Shown in pieces: positions 28,717-41,100 of a DNA stretch of 64,000 nucleotides. A program made the translations under genes and the position numbers. The stretch comes from Dermatemys mawii. Its lineage: Eukaryota > Chordata > Testudines > Dermatemydidae. Position 1 is the first letter of the stretch, and each line of letters opens with the position of its first letter. The stretch covers positions 16,468,338-16,532,337 of the forward strand of contig ML677366.1 in the NCBI GenBank assembly GCA_007922305.1. Direction: 5' to 3'. The notes under the pieces are model-generated. The model saw only the letters and a list, made by a program, of their open reading frames with translations, searched no databases and was not told the DNA's origin.

Positions 28717-29027
28717 CAGGGGTCAGCAGCCTTTCAGAAGTGCTGTGCCAAGTCTTCATTTATTCACTCTAATTTAAGGTTTCGCATGCCAGTAATATAT
28801 TTTAACATTTTTAGAAGGTCTCTTTCTATAAGTCTATAATATAGAACTAAACTATTGTTGTATATAAAGTAAATAAGGTTTTTAAAACGTTTAAGAAGCT
28901 TCATTTAAAATTAAATTAAAATGCAGAGCCCCCTAGACCGGTAGCCAGGATCCGGGCAGCGTGAATGCCACTGAAAATCAGCTCACATGCCACCTTTGGC
29001 ACCCATGCCATAGGTTGCCTACCCCTG
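28717..29027. mobile_element. Non-autonomous hAT element with perfect 8-bp target duplication
   Basis: Ends CAGGGGTCAGCAGCC and GGTTGCCTACCCCTG are imperfect inverted repeats. GACTAGAT occurs at 28709-28716 and 29028-29035. Length is 311 bases, non-coding. Confidence 0.85.
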
Positions 29028-29487
29028 GACTAGATAAAGAATGTAACTGTGATATATGTTCATTAACATGCAATGGAAATGTTTGAACTAACACTTGAAG
29101 TATTTCTATGAACTCTTTAACCATAGCAATAAACTGCTGGAGTATTTATGCTCTCCATGGCCATGATCCTATTAGTGCTGATAAGCTGCTCTGTGTTATG
29201 ATAAATTTTCAAACCTGACAGAACACGCCAAATATTCTCTAATATTAACACAAATTCTTATTATGATATTAATTCCAGACTTGCTAGAAGACTCGGGGAG
29301 GTGGGGTGGGGACTGTTAAATAAAAGATGAGAGGACTTTTGCAAAACACGGTAGGAGTGGGTGAGGTGGAGTGCATTGCTTCAGTAAAACAGTATGTTTT
29401 TATGCCATGATTTATGGCATGTACATTCTGTCTTCAGTAATTGGGTGTCTCCATGCCTCTACATGGTGTCCCTAGCTTCTGTTTGTC

Positions 29488-29644
29488 AGAGAGCAGGTGA
29501 TGATGGCAGGAGAGAGATCACTTGATTATTACCTGTTAGGTTCACTCACTCCAGGGCACTTGGCATTGGCCACTGTCGGTAGACAGGATACTGGGTTGGA
29601 TGGACCTTTGGTCTGACCCAGTACGGCCGTTCTTATGTTCTTAC
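29488..29644 (+). mobile_element. CR1-type LINE 3' end
   Basis: GGCATTGGCCACTGTCGGTA, then ACAGGATACTGGGTTGGATG and a terminal TTCTTATGTTCTTA repeat are the 3' end of a turtle/crocodile-type CR1. Heavily 5'-truncated. Confidence 0.82.
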
Positions 29645-31381
29645 ATGTCTACAGATACAGAAATAGTTAGATACATATGTAGGAATCTATACATATATAG
29701 AGAGAGAAAATTATACTTAGATTACATGCAATCTCCTCAACCCCCCAAAAAACCCCTATGTTAAAAGAACATTATGAAGGTTGTAAACTCAAGCACTCAA
29801 AAGTCATCCTCCGGGCGGACCAGCATTAGAGGTGGGTGAGACACTCTTTGCTAGAGGTTTTGACAGATATTTGCTGACAGCAGAGGAATGGTGGACTCAG
29901 GAATCTTGGGTTCCATTCAAGGCTCTGGAGGGTAGTGGCTCTGGTGGGCACAGATTCTTCTGCTCATTTCCTCCAAACACAATCCCCTTCTACTCAGTCT
30001 CCTTCAGTAAATCACTGTCCATGACCTGTCTTTCCTCCACCTAGACAGTTCCACTCCACAGGCTTCTCACCCCAGTTCCCCCCCCACCCCCACCCCCGCG
30101 CCAGGTTCTTCATACAATCTGTCTCTCTTCACCACCCTGGCCTCCAGTCATCCCCCTACCTGCTCACGTTCTTTATCTGCACTGGCTTCCAGGTCCAAGA
30201 TCGATCCCCAGGCTCCATGTCCAGTTTCAGTGTATCCTTCCAGCTCTTTGTCCCAGTCTCTTTGCCCAGCCAGTCCTAGTTTTCCCATTGCACTCTGGCT
30301 CTTTATTAGGCCTGTATCTCCTTCCCCTTCACTTCTTTCCCCTTGCCCCACAGATTCTCAGTCATAGTCTTCTTGCCTAGCTTGTCCCAGTCTCCTCCAG
30401 ACACCTCATCTGAACTCAGTCTCCCACTCCCAGCTACTGGCTCGTAGTCCCCCACTGTCGCTCCCCTCCCTGGCTCCCAGTCCAGTCTCTTTGCCCAGCC
30501 AATCCCAGTCTCTTTGTACAAATCTACTCCTTCATTCATCCTCGCAGGTCCATCTTTTGTCCTCTCTGCATTTGATTCAGGAAGTTTTCTCCTTTGGGCT
30601 GCCTGGCCTAGCCCGGGGGTCACTGAGAGAGAGGAGAGATAGGCTCCCTCCTTGCACTCAGTTCAGGGGCACAGAACTGGTGCGCTTCACAGCAGCCCAC
30701 AGCTGCAATTGCAGGGAAATTCCTCTCAGCCCCAGGCTGGAGCCTGGCCAGTGCAGATGGGCATTTACTTGTTAAAATCTAAGAAGTCTACTGAGCATGT
30801 GTTACAGTCTCTGCTTGACACCTTAGTTCATTAGCACAAACTAATGTAGCGTTTCACTTTTAGCTCTGGAGGCCTCCCAGTTTAGTCCCTCGTACTGGCC
30901 CCACCTGGCAATTAACATGTTACCATTGTCCAATATAACAACAGAAGGATGTGACAAAACTGCTTTTTTAAGATGTTCATATTGTGTCACTCCTGTATGT
31001 CATCTTGACTAGGTTGTTCTTCTCCCTGTTCTGGTGGAAACTCTGGTTTCTACTAGCCACTTCTGCAGAACATCTTTCTCCATTTTATCTTTCTGTCCTC
31101 TTGCATTCAAGAGGCCTTAGGTGTGTTTTGGATCAGCCATGGCAGATCTGTTGAGAAAACAGGAGTCCTGTTGGGAAATCCATCTACTAACTCTGGTATT
31201 TTCCAGGCAAGGTCTCGGTCCAAGATCAACAGCAGTCCTAAACACAACCTCTTCTGTCTGTGCATTTTAAAGCAAGCACATGATTAATTCTTTTCTTTTT
31301 ATTCTGAAGGACTAAGACACATTTCATCTGGAAGGCCTTATTGGGGATATAGTACTGCTGTCATTCAGCCCTGCTACTTCA

Positions 31382-32158
31382 ATGGAGAATGAATTTGTTT
31401 TCAGTAGTGACACAGCAGCTTTAGATCCAGCCACTGATCCATCAGCTTCTGTGTGTCCAGAATCTAATGAAAATGAGCCTGAAGGCTTAACGTTTTATCA
31501 CATGGATCTCTATGAATCAAACGGAAGATTACAAATCTTTCCCGAAGAGCCAGCTGGAAGAGGAAATGGGGCTCTGGGCGAAACCAGCAAAGAGTCAACA
31601 GGGCCAGGTGAAGATTTTCGCAGTTCTGACCAAAGTGCATATGACTTGGAAAAGGAAGTTGATGAACTAACAAAACTATATGGACTTGATGAGGATAAAG
31701 AAATAGAGCAGGAGCTTCTTGGTGGGAATATAGCTACAGCTGGGATTTTAGAAAGCAAAGAGATATCAGCTCACAAGGAAGATGTAGCAGCGGGATCATA
31801 TGGCTCCATATACAATGCACCGAAGAGCAGTTCACCAGTAAACGGCTCTCAGCATGAAACCCCCCTGGAAAGCACAGAGGAGGAACAGGAACTTCCTGGC
31901 AAGGATTCTCAAGATGAATCTCAACACCTACACAATGAGAGAGCATCTGATGAGTTGCATAATCATGCCCATTCTAAAGAAGAGCTTAGGAATGATGGCA
32001 GGCAAGATGAGCAGAGCATTCAGACAAACAGTGAAGAGGAAGGTGCTGATATTTATTGTGCTACCTGCAAGATTCCAATTAGAGCCTTTGACAAATTGTT
32101 TGGTGATCATAAGGAGCATGAGGTGACCCAGCTTGCCAATGCAGTGGAAAGTGCAAAG
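31382..32158 (+). CDS. FSD2: FSD2 coding exon 1 (residues 1-259)
   Basis: It encodes an acidic, Ser/Glu-rich N-terminus with the conserved [20 protein letters not shown] segment (human FHFYHMDLYDSEDRLHLFPE) and [11 protein letters not shown]. It ends with [20 protein letters not shown] and [15 protein letters not shown], then donor AAG|GTAAGA, phase 0. A pyrimidine-rich acceptor ending at 31309 suggests that this exon starts at 31310 with 72 bases of 5' UTR and that a non-coding exon lies upstream. Confidence 0.94.
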
Positions 32159-35100
32159 GTAAGAATAATCCAAGCGGACTCTTCCATTATTCTGCATAGC
32201 TGTTAAATAGTATTCAAGCCCATTAATAATGATGCTCTGTTTGGTAGGAGGAGATTCAGAAAAACATGTGTAAATTAGAAGAACAGGTTACTGAAATGGA
32301 AAACTTTGCCAGCCACTTGGAGGAAATTTTCATCACCGTAGAGGTAAGCAATTTGCTCTTTGTGGGACCAGCTGAGTACACAGCAGCTTTGACAAGACTG
32401 CAGTGTTCACTTTTATACGGGATGCGTAATGACAGCAAGAGAGGCCATGGTTACCATGCACAAAATGTAACATGATACAATGCACTGCAGTATATCAAGG
32501 GCTGGATTCAATCTGGCTTATTCCAGCTCATCCCCGGGTGCCTGGCCCCAACAGTGGAAAATCTGAGTGGAGGGAGGTTGCAGTAGCACAAGGTAGCTGA
32601 GGGTGGCTACAGCCAGGCAGCGCTGCCTGAACAGTAAAAAGCTGCTGGCAAGGAAGCCCAGATTTCCACTTAAATCTTTCCTCCCACTGGACCCCTCACT
32701 TCAGGAGGGTGAGGATACAAGCGTTAGCTGCTCAGCTCCCCTAGAGTGAATTCATGAGTCCCGAATGGGGTGCTACGGTTCCCCCCGGTGGAAACACCTA
32801 CTTACTATAACTGGAATGTGCACCTATTTGTGTTTCTAGTTTAGAGGCTGGTTTTATTCATCCCACTATTGTTTTTATGATACTTTAATATGTTTGTATT
32901 ATATCTGGAATGAATGTTTAGCATCCACAGTGCCCTTGTGGGGGTGGGGAGTGAGGGAGCTTAATAAATAGTGGTTATAAAATATGGTCATTATTTATAA
33001 TCTAATGATAATATTGCAGAGTCTACTATTTATATGCAACAAAATTGTCGATGTTGTAACAATCACTTTGATTTGATATCAGTAAGATTTTCCTTCTTAC
33101 CAACCTCAGTGGGTTTTGGCTTGGGCCTTAGATGAATGAAATAAAACCCAAATGCCTTCCAGGAGAATTTTGGGCGCCAAGAGCAGAACTTCGAGATGCA
33201 TTACAATGAAGTAATGCAAACACTAACTCAGAGATATGAAGAAAAGGTAGAAGGCCTTGGGGAAGAGAAGAAACAGAAGCTAGAAGCCTTATATGGGCAA
33301 CTAGTCAGTTGTGGAGAAATTCTTGACACCTGTAAGGAGCTGATGGAAACAATTCAGGAGCTGTTCAAGGACAAGGAGAAAGCTGATTTTATAAAGGTAA
33401 AGTAATTAAATTGGCAAGACCCCTGAAGGATAGTCTATTTCCTCACAATTCTGCCCAGTTAAGAGTAGAAGGATCCGGCATTAAGATCATGAGTGATTGA
33501 ATTTCCATAGAACATTCAAGGCTGGTCATGCACTCTACTTGCCAGTTTATGATGATGTCAGTGCTCCAGGTGCTTTGCATATGATACTAACTCAGTCATG
33601 ATTAAGTTCAACATTACTAACATGCATCAGCAGAGGTTTGCAACTGGTAAACTCAATGATTCGTGAGTGTCATTCTGACTTGGGGAAAATACTGTTTGTT
33701 CTCCAGGTCTAACCATATAGGAAACTTTTGAAGTGCTCAGCAGTGTTCATTGCCACATGCAGTCTTAGCTTTCTAGTTCTAGTTTGGGCTCACAGAGGCA
33801 GGATGTTTTTTTTCCCCTCACTGTTGTGCTCATTTTGCCAGGAAGTTCAAATATTCAGTTAAATAGGAGGCCTCAATTGCACACTGGAGGGACTTGTGCA
33901 AAATGATTAATGAAGCCTGCTGTTGAAGCAACTTAGAGAAATATTTTTCTTTGACAGGTGCCCCTCCTCTGGGAAGATAACGGGAATTTTCAAAGTCGAT
34001 GAGTGATCACTCTAACTTGAACTGTCCCATGACTGGTGTGTGGGTTGGGGGAGGACTGGGGAGTAGTTCTGTAGCACAGCAGCAGCAACTTCTGAACTAG
34101 ACATTACAAAACATAACAGAAAACCATATATCATTTCAAGTGCAACCTCATGGATCTCTTCTGTTTTGATCATTTCGATCTGGCCTATTGAGCGCATTTC
34201 ATGATGTGACATTCCCCTTTTCTGCTGCCTCATTGGGAATAGCCTGAAGCAGTTTTGCATTGGCCCTAGTAACCATTTTTTCAATCTCTTCTGAGGTCAG
34301 AATGATCCCCTTATGCAGCATGGAGCAGAGGAAATAGATGTTGATCACAAGTTCATGCAGTCAGCAGGTTCAGGCATGCTTCTCAGATTGAGATGGAGCA
34401 GCACACGCTGTGACCTGGACTCTCCATGGGCTGCATCTCTGTACTATAGATGAGAGTGGCCACAGCCTGCCTCACTGAATTCAAATCAGGGTGGCCCTCA
34501 CACTCCTGTAAAATCATGAGCCTACCCTCAGTTAGGCAAAGTGTGGGCAGCTTTGTCTTATATTAATGGGTAGTGCTCAGTCTCCATCAAATAAGTGTCC
34601 ATCAAAGGGCGTGGGGGGGCATTTTTATTTCTATGGGAAAAGGAGACAGATCCTTCAACAAATGTATCTTCCCGTCATATCCTCAAAGAACATCCAGATC
34701 TCTCCACAGATTTTCCTTTTCGCCTCCAGGATGCTGCTTGTTCCTGCTTGAGACAATCTGTGGGCATGATAGCAAGTCTTGATTTAGTAAAAGCTGGGTG
34801 TATGGGGACGGAGGTTGGTTGGTGATGATTTACATCCCATGCAATCCTATTGCAAATTAGCTCAGGATCTGGTCAGCTGAAAATAAGAGTAAGCCTGAAC
34901 TTCATTCTTGGGAGAAGGGTTATGAGAAAATAAGCTCTATAGTTCTACGTGGCAGCATTTAGAACAAAATCAGTCAGACAAATCTGTTATTGTATAGTCT
35001 GCATTTGGTTAATAAGCTAAGTTGCTTCTGGATATGTGGAAGACTTTCTATCATTTTCTCTCTCTTTTTTATAGGCTGCAGTACCTGTGGTGGACAGGTA

Positions 35101-38100
35101 ATATCAGTAATATTTTGTTTTGCTTTTCACTCCTTCTCATACCAAAATAATCTTCTGAAAATGCTAAGATTGGGGAGCCTGTGTTCTCAAGTATTTACTG
35201 ATTTTTTGACAGTGCTCTAGCTTTGATAGGGGTGGACCGAATGTTACTGAAGCTACACGTTAGAGCTGTGCAAATCTTTCCGCATTCCAGTTTAAACTGC
35301 CACTGGAAAAGTCTCCAAAACAAGTTTAACAGCTTGAAACTGATTCTGAACTAATTTAATAAAGCACACATATAAGAGACAGAGCGTGCATCCGATGAAG
35401 TAGGCTATAGCCCATGAAAGCTTATGCTGAAATAAACTGGTTAGTCTCTAAGGTGCTACAAAGTCTTCCTCATCTTATTTAGAGCGTAACTAAATCAGTG
35501 TCACTTTGCTTTAGTGATAGAAAACTGATTGCAGTGACTGAAAAACAGGATTGCTCAAGTCTTAAAGAAATGCTCTGGATACAAAATCTGCTTAAACTGG
35601 GCTCTCTAAACACACAGATTAGTAACAAGCTTATTTTATACATTAATAAGGAGATTTAGCAAATGCAGCCAGGGGTGCTCAAACCTGATAGCATGAAATA
35701 TTTCAATGGTCAGAAAAGAGCCCTGGGATACTCCAAATCACTTGCAAAATGTATGTTTTAATTCACTTCAGTCCATCATAAAAACAAGTAGAAGAAAAAA
35801 GGGTTGGCTTCTACTTTTTAACAACTGCGCCTAGTCCAATGAGGCCCCGACCTGGCTACTGTAATATGAATAATAAACAAGAATGCAGTTTTTGGAGGCA
35901 ACAGTTTGCTTCCTTCGGAATTAGAGCTTTAGGGAAAATGTTCTCTGCCACATGCTTAATGGGCCCACCCTATCTAGCATGCCAGCCAAAGACCAAGAAT
36001 GACCAGGGTAAGGGTAAGGGTAAGGGTAATGAACTGTAAGAACTTACTGCAGGATTTGGACCAATTTGGATATAACGAAATGTGAGCACTAATCTTATGC
36101 AGGTCCCAGAACACATTTCTGAATACATGATGTGAGTGACAAATGGAAGCCAAGTTATGTCTTGTGCAGCCACCTAGACATTGTTTAAGAAAGGACTTTT
36201 CTCTCTTTTTAGTGTGTCAGATAAGACAGCTTTTTTATTGAATAGTAAAATAGAGAGCTCTCGTTTCTTGTTAACACTGATGTTGTAGCCTGAAGGATCT
36301 CTCAGAGAGGATGGTACTATCGTCTTATAGGAATTAGGATCTTTTACACTTACAGGCTGGGAGAATTTTTGAAAAAAGGTATGGATATAGAGCTTTCAAC
36401 ACTGCCAGACTTTGAAGACACAGTCATTGATTTCTCTGATGTTCAACAACTAATGGATTCCATTAATATCATCGCAGGTACTCATTCTATTTGATCCTTA
36501 TTTCAATCCTATTTAAAACTCATTATCAATGTCATGTTGAATGGAAGCCTATTATATACTCTTGGGGGAATTCTGCATCACTGCGCATGCGCAGAATTCA
36601 TGGCCCCGGCAGATGTCTTTGCTTGCCCGCAGAAAAATGACTTCTGATGGGGAATCAAAGCGAAGCCGCAAGAGCGGTCATGCACCCATTCCCTGGCAGT
36701 GCAGACAGGTTGGTTTGGGCACCCAGAGCACCACCTTGGTGCAGGGGGTAGGGATGGGTAGTCATGTGTATGTGTGAGAGAGAGAGACACTCTGTCCCTC
36801 CCGTTCACTACTGCAGCATGTTTGGTGTGGAAGGGCAGGGCTTTGGGATGTTTCTGAAGACGTAGGCGTGGGATAGGCCCTGTTCCCTCAGGCAGAGGCG
36901 AATGTAGTAGCCTGCCTGCTTAATGAATTGTTTCCATTGTTCTTAGTGAATTCCTTCAGGATTATAAAACAGGTGTAAAAATTTTAAGGTTCCTTTACAT
37001 TGTCAGAGTGGTATAAAGGAGCTTTATTGTAAAGCACAGTATGGCCTCATGCTGTGTTAGTGATTAAAATTGGTCTAAATTTTTGGACTGAAAAAAATGT
37101 GCTCCATGAACTGTTTTCTAATGACCTTTCTGGAGATGGTCAGTAGCCAGTATAAATTGTGAGTTTGATTCCCCAGCCCTCACTTGCTCTTCAGTTGCCT
37201 ATGATGTAACATTGAGCATATGTCTGCATATATTTGCTGACTAAAAATTAGAAGTAAAGGGTCAATACTAGCTACAGTACTATTAGACAGAGGGGGGTTG
37301 GTGATTTCCTCTAGTGCTCCCCACTCCCATTCTCCATCCATTGTATTGTAATCTAAATAAACTACCAAAGTAATTGAAACTAGCTGGATTATACTGCATT
37401 ATTTTGACAAAAAACATGCAACATTTTGCAAATTTTAAAATATTGTGCACAGTATTTTAATTTTTTTTGGTACAGAATTCCCCCAGGAGAATTATTTCTT
37501 TTCAAGGGAACTTGCAAGGACAAAAAGTTAGCTTGTGTTCTTATATATTTCATTTGTTCCTATATTTATGTTGGATAAAAGAGGCTTGGAAGTTATTTTC
37601 ATAGATTTTTTTTCTGCTTGTTTTTTAACCTTAGAATTATCAATACTGTCAAGTATGGTGTTCCCTAGTTTTGCTGGATGACTTATCAGAAGGCTCAGAG
37701 AAGTGGGTTCAGAGTTTTCTCAGCCTTTCCTTGAAATAGCAGTGGTGCTGACTCTGTAACAAACTTGTCTTTCCTTCTAGTTCATTGTCCTTAATGGAGA
37801 TTAATTAAAAAAAAACAAAACCCAAAGTTTAAAACAGTCTGAACCACTTCTCTCAATTAATCAGATGGCAGTTGCTTGCTCTCCTGATGTTTTGGGACAA
37901 CCTAGTTTAGGGAGCTACCTGAGGCTGAGGTTTATGTTTTTGTTGATTTAAAGCAAATCCCAGGACGTGAGTGAGTTTGGACCAGACACTAAGGCCCCTA
38001 TTCTCATTCCCACCAGTTTACCACCATGACTTGAATGGTGTTACTCATGATGCACACCAATGTCAGTGAGGGTAGAATCAGGCCCAGTGTGCGTTGACTC

Positions 38101-41100
38101 TAATCAGAGTCTGGGTCCTGTGTTAACATGGGGCTGTGCAGAAATGTGTACTGGGTGGCAGGGTGTGTGTGTGTGTAAATTGTAGAGTGCTCTAAGTGTT
38201 GCACTCTAACAGCTCCGGGTAGACCCTGCTGATGCGCTCTGAAAGGTTCCCACATTAATAGAGTACTGTTTGAAATGGGACTATGTCAATGCACACTAGG
38301 TACTTTTTTTGGTTTTTCTCGATTAGTAACATACCATGCTTCCACTGAGGGAAAGTACCCTCATGCCATTTAATGTTAAAGAGGGAAAGATCCAGTTCCT
38401 CTCATCACTGACGTGTGTTCATAAACTGAAATATCTGTCTTCATTTCAGCTCCCTCTGCTCCGGTGATAAATCCCCAAGCTCCGAACTCAGCGACTGGCA
38501 CCTCTGTGAGAGTGTGCTGGGGCCTCTTCTCAGATGATACTGTTGAATTCTACCAGCTATATTATAAACAAGTCAGTGACGACACACCTAGTGAGGAGCA
38601 AGCTGGTAAGATGGGACACATGTAGGCTCCAGTTCAGAAAGCAACTGGCTTCTGAAACCATTTTCAACACCAGTCTCAAACAGGGTTTAAGGGAATACAG
38701 CTGTACCTGCTGCTGCTAGTGCTCAAGGGATGGATAGCTGATCTAACTTGAGGTATTTTAGAGCATAGATCACTAGACAGTCTATGTGCCAACTTAAAAA
38801 CCCACAATCATTTTGCAGGTTAGTTCAATGCCAGTAATAGGCTGCAACTCTCTCCTCCTGCCCAGCCACCCCAGTTACAAAACTGCATTAGCTAATAGTG
38901 TTTGTAAGGCAGTTCCAGAGCAGTCAATTTTCCAGCATAGATGGAGGCCTGAGAGTGCTGAAGGACTGTTTAGAAAGGAAAGACGAACCCACGTCAGCTT
39001 TACAAGATCCAAATAATGAAAACAACACTCTTTGAATGGCCTCCACACATTCCCACTGCTGGGATAAATTGACAGTGCATAGGAATGTGCAGAGTTCACC
39101 CTGAAGAAACTCCAGTGACAGGTGAGGAACCTTCCTCTTTAGACGTTCATTTTTGTTTTGTTTGGGTAGTATTAATACTACAGAAGATGATACTTCATTA
39201 CATTTATGTACCCATACATGAGAAATGGATGAAGGCACCAGCAACTGTACCATGACTGAGGGCTGGGCTACACTACGGGGCAGGGGGTAGGGGTGGGAAT
39301 CGACCTAAGATCACGTAGCTGAAGTTGCATGAATAGCATAGCTAAAGTCGAAGTACCTTAGGTCGACTTACCTGGCCATCCCCAAGGTGGTGGGTCGACC
39401 ACGGCTGCTTCCCCGTTGACTCCGCTTACTCTTCCTGCCAAGGTGGAGTATAGGCGTCAATTCGGGGATCGATTTATCACGTCTAGATGAGACGCAATAA
39501 ATCGATCCCTGATATATCGAGCGCTACCTACTGATCCAACAGGTAGTGTAGCTGTACCTTGAGTTAGCAATGTGATCTCAAAGTTAGTCGAACGGACAAG
39601 ACCGAAGAATGGTGTGATCCTCACCTGACAGGCACAATAGAAAGCAATGTCTTCCAACACTCAGGGCCATGGTTCAGAACGATGAAAGTCTGTGGAAAGG
39701 AACTGCATGAATACCTGGTGTTTTTCATTTCAGAGCTTATGCTAAAAGTGAAAGAAACATACTGCACAGTAACTAACCTGGTGCCAAATACACAATATGA
39801 ATTTTGGGTCAGTGCTTTAAACACCACCGGTGTCAGTCCCATGAGTGAAAGAGCAGTTTACGTGACAGGTAAATGTACCAAATGAGTAAGTGACTATAAT
39901 ATGAGTATGTGACTTTACTACTGAAGTTATGACAGCTCTCTGGACTTTATATAATAATAATAACAACAACACTTTATTCAAACTGATTCTGCTGGCTTGG
40001 TGCTTTTAGGGCGGTGTAACTCCATTGGATTCAGTGGTGTTACTCCTGATTTATACTAGAATGAGAGAATGGGCATGAGGCCCATTATCGTCATTTTAGA
40101 AACAGAAAACTGAGGCTCAAAGGTTAAATGACATATTCAAGTACACAAAACAAGGTATTGACTAAGGTGGGACTGGAACCCAGCTCTGCTGGTTCCCACA
40201 TCTAAGTAATGGACAATGGTACTCTCTCTTCACAGATTTGTATAGTTTTTGCCATTTTGTCCGTCAGGCCGCACTTTATAATTGCAGGGCACTAAAGTAG
40301 ATTTTGATTAGTGATTAGACAGAGCCACAAACTTCAGATCCAGATCTGAGCATCCCTACATTTTGGTACGTTCAGATCCCAGGGTTTTGGTTCAGCTCAT
40401 CGTAGAGTGAGGTGGCCAGTCATAATAGCTGGATTTGGCTCAAAACTCCCCACAAATTCAGGAGTGCTCAGGTTTAATTTAAACATTTTTTAAAAAAGTA
40501 AACATGAGTGCAAGGAGCACTTTTGAATAGGCAATGCTGTCAGACTAGAGGCAATTTAAATAGAATCTGTGAAATGCCTCATAGGAGAATCAAGCACAGT
40601 CCCTGGTTTGCTGTTCTGTTTCCCAACACATTGGCATCTAATTCCCCAAGAGCAATTTAGAGAAGTCCTCTCTCCAGAAGATCTCCTAGGACCTTAGGAT
40701 AGCTTGCTGATACTCTATTGTTTTAAATTAATAATCCATGCAGTGAAGATAAAGGACAACGGCAAGGATAAACCAACATGAAAAAGAACAAGAGTGCTGA
40801 ACACTGAGCATTTGCCTTTCTTTCTGATCAGTTGTTTTGTGATTGTATCATAACTTTAATGGGTCAAAGAACACTTCTGACTAGCACCAGCATTTATCTA
40901 CTGGAGAGTTTTCTGTACATTGGGGAGGTCATGAATGAGTTTCTTTTAACATTTAATATCAAATATCAATTCCGTGGAAATTAAACAACAACCCAAGAGT
41001 GTTATTACAAAGCATGTTTATAGAAAACCCCATAACAAAATGGCTTAGAATCTATTTTATCTACATTTTAGCTCCTTCACCTCCTACTATTAAAAGAAAA

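Larger units (their letters stand above)
22451..31309. other. Intergenic region between head-to-head WHAMM and FSD2
   Basis: About 9 kb with no recognisable coding exon. It contains a GC-rich transposon-like block (about 23160-24353), SINEs, a hAT element, a CR1 3' end and microsatellites. A non-coding first exon of FSD2 is expected somewhere upstream of 31310 but cannot be placed. Confidence 0.6.
35098..36355 (+). other. FSD2 intron 4
   Basis: GT-AG intron containing a SINE fragment (35388-35480) and a short GGGTAA tandem (36004-36031). No further exon is seen. Confidence 0.6.

Noticed and set aside
36004..36031. Possible interstitial telomeric repeat
   Set aside because: The unit is GGGTAA, not GGGTTA/CCCTAA, and there are only about four copies.
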